From an uncultured Muribaculaceae bacterium (GTDB lineage Bacteria > Bacteroidota > Bacteroidia > Bacteroidales > Muribaculaceae), in contig CANNVE010000002.1 of the NCBI GenBank assembly GCA_947525975.1, positions 62,001-126,000 of the forward strand: DNA of 64,000 nucleotides, read 5' to 3'. The notes under the pieces were generated by a model. It worked only from the letters and a program-made list of their open reading frames with translations. It made no database searches and was not told the DNA's origin. Positions 9,624 to 15,575 of this stretch are shown piece after piece. The position numbers and the translations under genes were made by a program. Every line of letters begins with the position of its first letter. The stretch's first letter is position 1.

Positions 9624-9718
9624 GAAAACTCCCACGTAGCATCTGAAGGCTGACCTTATCGAGCTATGCTCGCTTTGCAACCGCAAAGAATGCCTGTAAC
9701 GACTACACTGGAGTTTTC
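9624..9718 (-). promoter_or_regulatory. Structured 5' leader element of the hsd operon (nested hairpins)
   Basis: An outer imperfect inverted repeat pairs 9624-9639 (GAAAACTCCCACGTAG) with 9703-9718 (CTACACTGGAGTTTTC), matching at 13 of 16 positions. Inside it, AGGC (9647-9650) pairs with GCCT (9692-9695). This encloses two perfect adjacent hairpins, CGAGC-TAT-GCTCG (9660-9672) and CTTTGC-AACC-GCAAAG (9673-9688). As RNA this is a closed two-hairpin junction ending about 10 nt before the hsdM start. A cis-regulatory leader is the simplest reading. A recombination site flanked by inverted repeats is an alternative, but no promoter-like element lies between the repeats. Confidence 0.5.
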
Positions 9719-9793
9719 AAAGGTTTTTCGGCTCGCGCCAGTTGTATTTTCTATTAATTGGTCATTTTCAGATAGACGTTACTATTCCTTTTA

Positions 9794-9801
9794 CAAAATT
9801 A
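9794..9801 (-). promoter_or_regulatory. Candidate -7 promoter element of hsdMSR
   Basis: On the minus strand the octamer TAATTTTG matches the Bacteroidetes -7 consensus TAnnTTTG. It would start transcription near 9787 and give a leader of about 170 nt that includes the nested hairpin structure. I saw no clear -33 TTTG partner. Confidence 0.4.
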
Positions 9802-9837
9802 CACATTTTATTTGAGGGAGACAAGGCGTTGAGAGAG

Positions 9838-9890
9838 AAAAAAGTAGCTCTACACTGGGCAAACATAGGATTTGGCGGGTGTGGAGCTAC
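9838..9890 (-). terminator. Intrinsic terminator after the prophage fragment
   Basis: GTAGCTCTACAC (9844-9855) and GTGTGGAGCTAC (9879-9890) form a 12-bp stem with one G-U pair. On the minus strand the stem is followed directly by six T residues (A-run at 9838-9843). It lies just downstream of the stop of the fusion ORF and separates the phage operon from the hsd promoter. Confidence 0.7.
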
Positions 9891-9900
9891 CATGTGAGGA

Positions 9901-10659
9901 TTATTCCTCCGGAGTATAGATGCATTTCAGGCGGGTGAGGGAGTGGGCGTGGCGGAGGGAGTCGCGGTAGGCGATGTCCTGTTGCCAGCGGCCGGTCTGC
10001 CAGTCGCGGTATTGCTTGGGGAAGTTTTCGCGGTAGAATTGTCCGAAGGCGACGGCTTCGGCGTTGTCCTCATACCAGTGGTCGAGGTGCTCTATGCGGT
10101 TTTCATAATCGCGCCTTGTATCCGAAGCGGAGCGTGACACGAGGATGCTGCCCATTATACATATGCCGACAACTAAGCCTACAATTCCGAAGGTGGGAAG
10201 GTGCAGTCGGAACACATCGGTCCAACTCTTGAAGTTGTCATCGAGTCGCTTACGGTCATCATCGGAAAGAGTTGCTTCAATGGCTGTCGGGATTGAGTCG
10301 AGCTGCCGTTCCAACCGGTCATGGAAGATGGCGCGGGTCGTCGCTTCGTCGCGTAGCATCATACGGATTTCATAGGCGTGACCAAAGTCTTTCATGGTGT
10401 CGTCGTCGTCATCCCATGCTCGCTTCTTGCCTTTCTTTACGAAATGGTCGAACTCGAACTGATACTTGTTCTTTCCTGTGCGGACATCTACGAGGCCGCC
10501 GCCTTCTTCGAGGGCTTCGGTCTCTGTGCCGGCAGTCGGGGTCAGCTTTGTGGTTGTGTCTTTGGGCACGTCGATTTCTTTCCACCCTGCGTCGGTGGGT
10601 GCGCCGTCCACTGAAGCAGTGGTTTCAATCGCGCATTTGCCCCATGAGAGTTGTGACAT
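9901..10659 (-). CDS. Chimeric ORF: phage tail-tube-like N-terminus fused to mobile-element transmembrane protein
   Basis: Residues 1-~82 (MSQLSWGKCAIE... KYQFEFDHFVKKGKK) look like the start of the tail-tube-like protein found after the head-completion genes in Bacteroidetes prophages; the family is usually about twice as long. From residue ~88 the character changes to MKDFGHAYEIRMMLRDEATT..., a charged helical region. A single transmembrane helix follows (~154-174, LPTFGIVGLVVGICIMGSIL), then a tail rich in Trp, Arg and Tyr. That layout resembles small membrane proteins of Bacteroidales mobilizable elements. The ATG at 10393-10395 could be the original start of the second part (164 aa). The reading frame is continuous, so an in-frame deletion or recombination junction is inferred. 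Confidence 0.6.
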   Translation of the reverse strand: MSQLSWGKCAIETTASVDGAPTDAGWKEIDVPKDTTTKLTPTAGTETEALEEGGGLVDVRTGKNKYQFEFDHFVKKGKKRAWDDDDDTMKDFGHAYEIRMMLRDEATTRAIFHDRLERQLDSIPTAIEATLSDDDRKRLDDNFKSWTDVFRLHLPTFGIVGLVVGICIMGSILVSRSASDTRRDYENRIEHLDHWYEDNAEAVAFGQFYRENFPKQYRDWQTGRWQQDIAYRDSLRHAHSLTRLKCIYTPEE

Positions 10660-10686
10660 AGTCTTTCGTGTTAAATTGTTAGTTAC

Positions 10687-11238
10687 TTATTTTTTTTGCA
10701 CTATCGGCGTAACGATGACATCCGCTCCATCCTCTGTCTCAAGCAAAGGGAAGTAGCCGTCATCATCGTCTGTGTCTGTCGCGTCGATCATTGCGTCCTG
10801 CGGTGTCTTTATCGGAGCGTTGTCGTGTCCGAAATACTCGTATTTCAGCTTGACGACCACGAAGTGCTGATTTATCTCCGCCGCTTCCTCCGTGTAGATG
10901 GTCTGCTGCAGCTTGAACTTGTAGCAGGAGACCTCTGCCGTGAGGCTGTCTGCCCATGCCTGCGCGAGTTTCTCCATTTCCTCGGTTCTGCGTCCGTCCT
11001 CGACCCATGTTCCGTTTCTGAATGGGTCAATGTCCGGGACGTAGATGTTTACTGTCACGACACCCGTTTGGATTTGGTCGGGCAGTCCGGCAGTAAAGGT
11101 TACGACAGCGTCCTCCTTGCGGCTGTCGCGTGGGCGGTAGCCGTTTCGGTACACCTCTCCCGATATCTCCGCGTAAAGGGTGGAGTCTTTCAAGAGGCGG
11201 CGAATGTCGCCTTGTATCTGCTTTCCTGTCTTTGCCAT
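10687..11238 (-). CDS. Phage tail completion/terminator-like protein
   Basis: This 183-residue protein follows the gp10-like gene and precedes the tail-tube-like ORF. That is the position normally held by the head-tail joining or tail terminator protein in siphophage and myophage morphogenesis clusters. The N-terminus (GDIRRLLKDSTLYAEISGEVYRNG) and the central beta-strand segment TGVVTVNIYVPDI fit that family. The C-terminal ~30 residues are acidic. The assignment rests mainly on synteny. No catalytic motif is expected. Confidence 0.55.
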   Translation of the reverse strand: MAKTGKQIQGDIRRLLKDSTLYAEISGEVYRNGYRPRDSRKEDAVVTFTAGLPDQIQTGVVTVNIYVPDIDPFRNGTWVEDGRRTEEMEKLAQAWADSLTAEVSCYKFKLQQTIYTEEAAEINQHFVVVKLKYEYFGHDNAPIKTPQDAMIDATDTDDDDGYFPLLETEDGADVIVTPIVQKK

Positions 11239-11245
11239 TGTCGTT

Positions 11246-11686
11246 TCACATAAATCCGAGTTGTTTCAGCATCCGAGGCACAAGCCTGTCAGCGAGGAGT
11301 TCCGCGCTGTCTATGACATCTCGCCCGGTCGCCGAGACGTGGGCTGCGTAGTTCATTCCGGCCACCACCACGAGGACTATGCCCTCCGGGAATTGCCGGA
11401 CTATCTGCTTCGCGAATTGGATTCCGGTTTTCGCTCCGTCGCCGCCTTTCTTGACCACCTCGAAGTTGCTCTGATAAACTATCTTGCCATCGCTTGCGAT
11501 GACGTATCCGATCGAACTGCGGAGGTTGCCTGTCTGGTCTTTGTAGGAGTTGGTCTCCCTTGCAGCGTTTAGGCATCGCTCCCCGACGTACTGCAAATTG
11601 TAGATGAGCGCATTGATTATCCGCTCCATCTGCTGCGCAATGTATTCGTCGATTTCCGACATTGGTGTCTTCTGAACGATGCCCAT
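11246..11686 (-). CDS. HK97 gp10-like phage head-tail connector protein
   Basis: This 146-residue protein has the usual gp10 layout: an N-terminal helix (EIDEYIAQQMERIINALIYNL), a TGNLRSSIGYVI segment, and a C-terminal region ending in hydrophobic helix residues. TGNLRSS is a frequently seen element of this family. It sits between the head-closure gene (10 bp upstream) and the tail-completion gene (7 bp downstream). It is a structural neck or tail component with no enzymatic role. Family assignment is by pattern and order. Confidence 0.6.
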   Translation of the reverse strand: MGIVQKTPMSEIDEYIAQQMERIINALIYNLQYVGERCLNAARETNSYKDQTGNLRSSIGYVIASDGKIVYQSNFEVVKKGGDGAKTGIQFAKQIVRQFPEGIVLVVVAGMNYAAHVSATGRDVIDSAELLADRLVPRMLKQLGFM

Positions 11687-11696
11687 ATTTACCGTG

Positions 11697-12026
11697 CTAT
11701 ATTAAAATTTTGATTTCGGCCACGGCTTCCAATGCTTCCGGCGGCGCGATCAGCGAGAATTCTCCGATGGTTTTCCCGGTTTTGTCATTCAGTCGCAGCT
11801 GCTCGGCTTCGGGCAGGGGCTGTTCCTCTATTAGCACCGTGTAGGTGGCTTTCGTTGTCGGTTCGCCCAGTGTCTTCGCCAAGAGGTTGCGGTTGATTGG
11901 CAGGAACTGACAAGGGATAGGCTTGCCCCAACCGACCGAGGTCGGCTTTTCGGGGTAGCCTGTCTCCGGGTCAATCTTCGCAGTGGTCTTCTGCTTGAAT
12001 TCGATTGTGCCGTTTTCGATAATCAT
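11697..12026 (-). CDS. Phage head closure-like protein
   Basis: This small beta-rich protein of 109 residues (MIIENGTIEFKQKTTAKIDPETG...) has the size, composition and position of phage head-closure proteins. It directly follows the connector-like gene, overlapping it by 4 bp, and precedes gp10. Like its neighbours it is GC-rich, which argues for one inherited phage block. Identification is by synteny rather than by a diagnostic motif. Confidence 0.5.
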   Translation of the reverse strand: MIIENGTIEFKQKTTAKIDPETGYPEKPTSVGWGKPIPCQFLPINRNLLAKTLGEPTTKATYTVLIEEQPLPEAEQLRLNDKTGKTIGEFSLIAPPEALEAVAEIKILI

Positions 12027-12355
12027 AGACGGTCTCCTTTGTATCCGAAGGTCGCGCCGACGGCATTCGCACCCGGCTCAAGTTCATCATATATCGCTTG
12101 TGCGTCCCTTCTGAACTGCTTGCGCTGCTCGTCCGTGAACGAGTAGGACTGACCGCCCTGCGTGATGTTGGGGGCAAGCGATAGCCAAAGCAGGAGGTCT
12201 GCTTTGGCAAGGCGGTGTTCCTTGCTATTCAGACTCTCCTGCGAGGCATCAGCGGTAAGCGAAAGATTGCGCCGTTCCGCTGTCTCCACGAGTGTACGCA
12301 GCGGTATCGGATAAGCGTTTACGCTCTTGAGTGCGTCGAGATTGGTGTTTGCCAT
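12023..12355 (-). CDS. Phage head-tail connector (head completion) protein
   Basis: This 110-residue, mostly helical protein (LVETAERRNLSLTADASQESLNSKEHRLAKADLLLWLSLAP) is encoded immediately after the major capsid gene. Head-completion adaptors of the gp6/gp15 type occupy this place. The stop overlaps the next start by 4 bp (ATGA), consistent with translational coupling. The start ATG lies 23 bp after the capsid stop. Confidence 0.5.
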   Translation of the reverse strand: MANTNLDALKSVNAYPIPLRTLVETAERRNLSLTADASQESLNSKEHRLAKADLLLWLSLAPNITQGGQSYSFTDEQRKQFRRDAQAIYDELEPGANAVGATFGYKGDRL

Positions 12356-12378
12356 TGGTGCTTCGCGTCAGATGGTTG

Positions 12379-13476
12379 TTACGTCCACTCCGTCTTGTCG
12401 GTGCGGACGTAGATGTTGCGGTATGCGGTATCGAGAACGGGGATTGCGTCTGCTTCGCCGATAGTGACCTCGCCTTTCGGTTCGATCGTTCCGTATTTCT
12501 TGATGACGGTGTGGGCGCGGACAGCGCGGATGATGCTGTGGCTTGCGTCATCGTCTTCGAGGATGTCGTATTGGGTTGAGCCCAGTCTCTCAGTCTCGGA
12601 AAGGATAATGCGGTGGTCGGCGAAGGGGTTGCCTGTGATGTCCGGCTTGTCATCGAATTCGCGTGTGATGTCTTGGTCGATAACTCGCAGCTGAAGACCG
12701 CCCAGCCACGCCTGTTCCTTGAGCATGGAGTTGATTTGGGCAAGGTTCGGGGTCTGCGAGATGTTGAGGGCATTCGACGCGAACGAGGCGCAAGCCTTGA
12801 CGATTTGGTCTGCCGACGCAATGCGGTAGACCTCGTTGAGGTTGACGAAAGCAAACCGGGGATTGCGTCCGAGCTTCTTCGCTTCCTCGCGGATTTTTAC
12901 GAGATCGCCGATGATGTCGGCAGACGCGTGATCGCCCCAATCGGTCAGGGCTGTCACTTTCTGCTCATCGTCCACGTCGTAGTCGAGGTCGAATTCGTTG
13001 GCGAAGGTGGCGTTTGTCGTGGTCGTGAAAGCCAATTTTCCTGCGTTGGAGGCTAATGCCCACACGATGTATTCAAGCTCAGACTGCACGCCGACTGCGC
13101 AAAAGTCGATGTCTTCGCCCCAAAACTCGACCAGCGCTGTTGCGTCATCGTCTTTGGCGAGGGCGCGCTCTGTCTGGTAGCGCTTCATGTCGGCGCACGT
13201 CATCTCACGCGAGATGGCGATGTAAGGCAGGTCGCCTTTCGCGCTTTGGAAGATGGGGCGGCGCTTGCGGATGATCGTGCCGTTGTCTGCGTGGAGGTCG
13301 GCGGCTACGTTCCTCTTGGCGAGCTGATTGGTCAGCATCTCCCAATTGAACCCGGTTCGCTTCTTTACAGGGAAGTATCTGCCGAAAAGGAAGGGCTTCA
13401 TGTCGAGGCTGTTGAGGCGCGCTGACACCATCTGCTGATTAAGCCCGTGGATAAGTGTATTGACTACTGTTGCCAT
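12379..13476 (-). CDS. Phage major capsid protein (gpE-like)
   Basis: This 365-residue protein has the length and order of the HK97-fold major capsid proteins called protein E in phage lambda. It is preceded by a decoration/head-fibre gene and followed by head-completion genes. The N-terminal stretch FLFGRYFPVKKRTGFNWEML and the following RRPIFQSAKGDLPYIAISREM are typical of this group. The C-terminal beta domain ends AIPVLDTAYRNIYVRTD. It assembles the icosahedral shell together with the scaffold encoded upstream. The frame is intact, although the cluster lacks terminase and portal. Confidence 0.8.
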   Translation of the reverse strand: MATVVNTLIHGLNQQMVSARLNSLDMKPFLFGRYFPVKKRTGFNWEMLTNQLAKRNVAADLHADNGTIIRKRRPIFQSAKGDLPYIAISREMTCADMKRYQTERALAKDDDATALVEFWGEDIDFCAVGVQSELEYIVWALASNAGKLAFTTTTNATFANEFDLDYDVDDEQKVTALTDWGDHASADIIGDLVKIREEAKKLGRNPRFAFVNLNEVYRIASADQIVKACASFASNALNISQTPNLAQINSMLKEQAWLGGLQLRVIDQDITREFDDKPDITGNPFADHRIILSETERLGSTQYDILEDDDASHSIIRAVRAHTVIKKYGTIEPKGEVTIGEADAIPVLDTAYRNIYVRTDKTEWT

Positions 13477-13491
13477 TGCTGCTTGTGGGGA

Positions 13492-14061
13492 TTAGAGGTT
13501 GATGATTCCTTTCAGCTTGTCGACAATGAAGCCGGGGACGGGGTTGTTGCGAGTCACGCCGACCACCCATGCGTCTGTCTGGATGTTTGATTTGGAGTCG
13601 AAGGGCTGTCCTGTGCCGTTGATTGACTGAGGCTCGTATTTGAGCGCGGAGTCTGCGGTGGCTTCGGCTTTGGCTTCAACGATGAAGCCGCCGACGGGGA
13701 TTGCCCCGAGCGCGGTCTTTACCGTGATTGCGTCAAACTTCTTGTTGCTCTCGTCGATTGCTGTGATTGCATGAGCCGCTCCGTTAAGCGAGGTCATGAC
13801 TATGTCGCCCACCTTGAAGTTGTGGAACTTGGAGACCTTGATGGTCGTGTCGGCTGCGGCTGCCTCTGCGACCACCTCGCCGGTCTTGACGACGTGAGTG
13901 ACTCCCTCGATGGGGGCGCCCAGTACCGCGCCTTCCCGGAGGTAATTGCCGCCGAGCTCCGATGTGGCCACAGATACGCCACCGCGCACGTCGGCCACCT
14001 TGTGGATGACGTACCTGGGCGTCAGGTCGTCGCGTCTTTTTTTGACGGTCATTCTTGCCAT
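13492..14061 (-). CDS. Phage head decoration / head-fibre-like protein
   Basis: This 189-residue beta-rich protein has a basic N-terminus (MARMTVKKRRDDL) followed by a repetitive Ala/Val/Thr-rich body with SH3-like segments (FHNFKVGDIVMTSLNGAAHAI). Proteins of this type directly precede the capsid gene in Bacteroidetes prophages and decorate or stabilise the head. It lies 15 bp upstream of the capsid gene. The function is inferred from order and composition. Confidence 0.6.
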   Translation of the reverse strand: MARMTVKKRRDDLTPRYVIHKVADVRGGVSVATSELGGNYLREGAVLGAPIEGVTHVVKTGEVVAEAAAADTTIKVSKFHNFKVGDIVMTSLNGAAHAITAIDESNKKFDAITVKTALGAIPVGGFIVEAKAEATADSALKYEPQSINGTGQPFDSKSNIQTDAWVVGVTRNNPVPGFIVDKLKGIINL

Positions 14062-14085
14062 TTGTCTGCGTTTTTAGGATTGAAC

Positions 14086-14763
14086 TTAAAAAGGCTGCTG
14101 TCCATCCGCGAAAGCGCCGTCTCGCTTCGAGATGGCGGCTATCTGCGCTTCTGACAGCTCCGTTGTTGTTAGTCCGCCTGTTGAAGCGGAGGGCTTCCCG
14201 AATACAGCCCCTTTTGCGGCAGTCTCGTTGGCTATGCCTTCGACCTCGGTCGTAACCTCGCCCAGCATGGTTGTGAATTCCTCGTCGGTGTATTTGTCGA
14301 GAGAGATTCGCCCATATGCCTTTCGCATGGTTTCGGGCAGTTTCTCGATGACTGCGTTAAGCTTCTGCTTTCGGGTTTCGGTGGTTCGGGCTGCGTCCTG
14401 CGCGTCGAGGCGATCGAATAGTTTCTGCGCCCACGCAGGGATTTCGTCCGCTTCCCCGGTGGTTTGATTGGTTGCGCCGCCTGTCGGCTCGCCCCCGGCT
14501 GTGTTGGTCTTCACTCCGTCTTTCAGCCCATAGCGAGTCTCGTAGTCCTTGACAGCGTTCTCACGCGCTGTGTTTGACGCTTCGGTCGCACGGCTGTCTC
14601 CGTAGCTTTCGATGACCTGCTGAATGGTCACTCCCTCTACTGCGGTCTTGACCTGTTCTGCGGTTGTGGCAGTCTTCGCGAGCTTGGTCGCTATCCTGTC
14701 GAGGATTGAAGTCGATACCCCCGGATACTTGGTTGTAAGGGCTTCTAAAATTACTTTTTTCAT
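14086..14763 (-). CDS. Phage scaffold-like protein
   Basis: The ORF track starts at 14835, but the ATG at 14761-14763 gives MKKVILEALTTKYPGVS, the more natural N-terminus, for a 225-residue product. It is Ala/Thr/Glu-rich and largely helical, with a long disordered centre (TNTAGGEPTGGATNQTTGEA). That matches scaffolding proteins, and the gene sits just before the decoration and capsid genes. The C-terminus (SEAQIAAISKRDGAFADGQQPF) could be the shell-binding helix. No protease domain is visible. Confidence 0.55.
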   Translation of the reverse strand: MKKVILEALTTKYPGVSTSILDRIATKLAKTATTAEQVKTAVEGVTIQQVIESYGDSRATEASNTARENAVKDYETRYGLKDGVKTNTAGGEPTGGATNQTTGEADEIPAWAQKLFDRLDAQDAARTTETRKQKLNAVIEKLPETMRKAYGRISLDKYTDEEFTTMLGEVTTEVEGIANETAAKGAVFGKPSASTGGLTTTELSEAQIAAISKRDGAFADGQQPF

Positions 14764-15067
14764 CGCGATGATAAATGATATTTGTATGTTTTGTTGTCTC
14801 TGATGCTTGCTGTTGTTCATGTAGTCGCTCTGCATGCCTTTGGGGATTCATGAAAGGCGTTAGGCAAGGCCGTTTCGGGCAGTTTGGGCATTTCAAAAAT
14901 CTCATTATCAATGAATTTATCCCCAACTTTTGTCACTCTTCGTACACTATGACTTGACTGCTATTGCTTTTTTTTGATTACATATATTAACGTGAGTATT
15001 TTTTTTATGAAATGATAATGGCCGAATATTTTGATGCCCGGGTGTGAAAAACATCAAAATTTTTGCG
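14764..15067. other. Intergenic stretch between scaffold and small plus-strand locus
   Basis: About 300 bases, AT-rich in the second half, with runs of T and A (14966-15010). I see no supported gene. The minus-strand 90-residue ORF 14947-15219 is antisense to a better candidate. The minus-strand phage genes would normally follow directly after the minor head gene, so this gap and the plus-strand locus next to it look like a later insertion. Confidence 0.4.
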
Positions 15068-15075
15068 TACTTTTG
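15068..15075 (+). promoter_or_regulatory. Candidate -7 promoter element for the 69-aa ORF
   Basis: TACTTTTG matches TAnnTTTG exactly. It lies 28 bp upstream of the ATG at 15103, giving a predicted short leader. No clear -33 element was seen. It supports the plus-strand small ORF being a real, independently transcribed gene inside a minus-strand phage block. Confidence 0.45.
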
Positions 15076-15102
15076 TGGCATAATACGTGAAATTCCAACT
15101 AA

Positions 15103-15312
15103 ATGACTTATACAGATATGACTGACCAAGAATTTGAAGAGATGTGGCGCAAATGCAAGGAACGCGACCGTCAGGAACGCGAAAAGTGGCTCGCCATGTC
15201 TAAACAGGAGCGAGACCAAATCAAGGAACGCACAAGAGGTTTCCGCTCTTGGGAAGATCTGACAGACTATGAGCCTACCGCTCCGTCAGATGAAACATCC
15301 ACAGACCGTTAG
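15103..15312 (+). CDS. Small charged protein of unknown function (69 aa)
   Basis: Very highly charged, predicted helical protein (QEFEEMWRKCKERDRQEREKWLAMSKQERDQI) with a disordered Ser/Thr/Pro tail. It has its own candidate promoter and is convergent with the minus-strand MuF-toxin gene. No family is recognised. Because no minus-strand immunity gene follows the toxin, this neighbour is one possible partner, but nothing beyond position supports that. A phage regulatory or antitoxin-like role is equally possible. Confidence 0.5.
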   Translation: MTYTDMTDQEFEEMWRKCKERDRQEREKWLAMSKQERDQIKERTRGFRSWEDLTDYEPTAPSDETSTDR

Positions 15313-15400
15313 CGTCCTGTTCCACGCTCTCAAAGATGAACTGACCGCCTTTGTCGAACAGAACCTCTTGCTGATTTGGCTGTGGATGTTCCTCCTCTGA
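15269..15400 (+). CDS. Overlapping short ORF encoding a 43-aa peptide with hydrophobic C-terminus
   Basis: The ATG at 15269-15271 lies inside the 69-aa gene in another frame and extends past its stop to TGA at 15398-15400. The peptide has a short basic N-terminus and ends in a hydrophobic Leu/Trp-rich segment (LLLIWLWMFLL) that could enter a membrane. Overlapping small membrane peptides of this kind are known among phage and toxin-antitoxin loci, but this one could be chance. It is below the ORF-track length limit. Confidence 0.25.
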   Translation: MSLPLRQMKHPQTVSVLFHALKDELTAFVEQNLLLIWLWMFLL

Positions 15401-15441
15401 AAAGCCATTAACTTCTAATTTTATGATTGCTGTTTGTTTAT

Positions 15442-15472
15442 TTTGTAGTTTAAAGATTATTTCGTATCTTTG
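15442..15472 (+). promoter_or_regulatory. Complete Bacteroidetes promoter for a candidate small RNA
   Basis: A -33 TTTG (15442-15445) and a -7 TATCTTTG (15465-15472) are separated by 19 bp, the consensus spacing for Bacteroides promoters. No ORF of useful length follows on the plus strand before the terminator at 15538, so the expected product is a short RNA. Confidence 0.55.
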
Positions 15473-15478
15473 CGGTGA

Positions 15479-15575
15479 GATAAGATCTAAATAATAAGAA
15501 TTGGCGAGGGCGTTGCCGTCGCCTGATTAATCTCATGCAGAGTCTTTGTTATTTCAAAGGCTCTGTTATTTCTTT
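15479..15575 (+). ncRNA. Candidate small RNA next to the MuF-toxin gene
   Basis: From the predicted start near 15479 the transcript would be roughly 90-100 nt. It contains a strong hairpin at 15503-15523 (GGCGA-G-GGC, loop, GCC-G-TCGCC) and ends in an 11-bp terminator stem. The 3' end is antisense to the last codons of the minus-strand toxin-domain gene, so base-pairing regulation of that mRNA is possible. No Rfam family is recognised. Prediction is from promoter, hairpins and terminator only. Confidence 0.35.
15538..15575. terminator. Bidirectional terminator at the MuF-toxin 3' end
   Basis: CAGAGTCTTTG (15538-15548) and CAAAGGCTCTG (15555-15565) form an 11-bp stem with one G-U pair and a 6-nt loop. 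It is followed by a T-rich stretch on the plus strand. The minus-strand CDS stop (15549-15551) lies within the loop, so the structure would stop both transcripts. Confidence 0.6.

Noticed and set aside
9624-9718. Invertible promoter (phase switch) in front of hsdM
   Set aside because: Inverted repeats are present, but no TAnnTTTG element on either strand lies between them and no adjacent invertase gene was seen; an RNA leader is the better explanation.
14947-15219. 90-aa minus-strand ORF
   Set aside because: Antisense to the 69-aa ORF, which has a matching promoter and a more natural composition.
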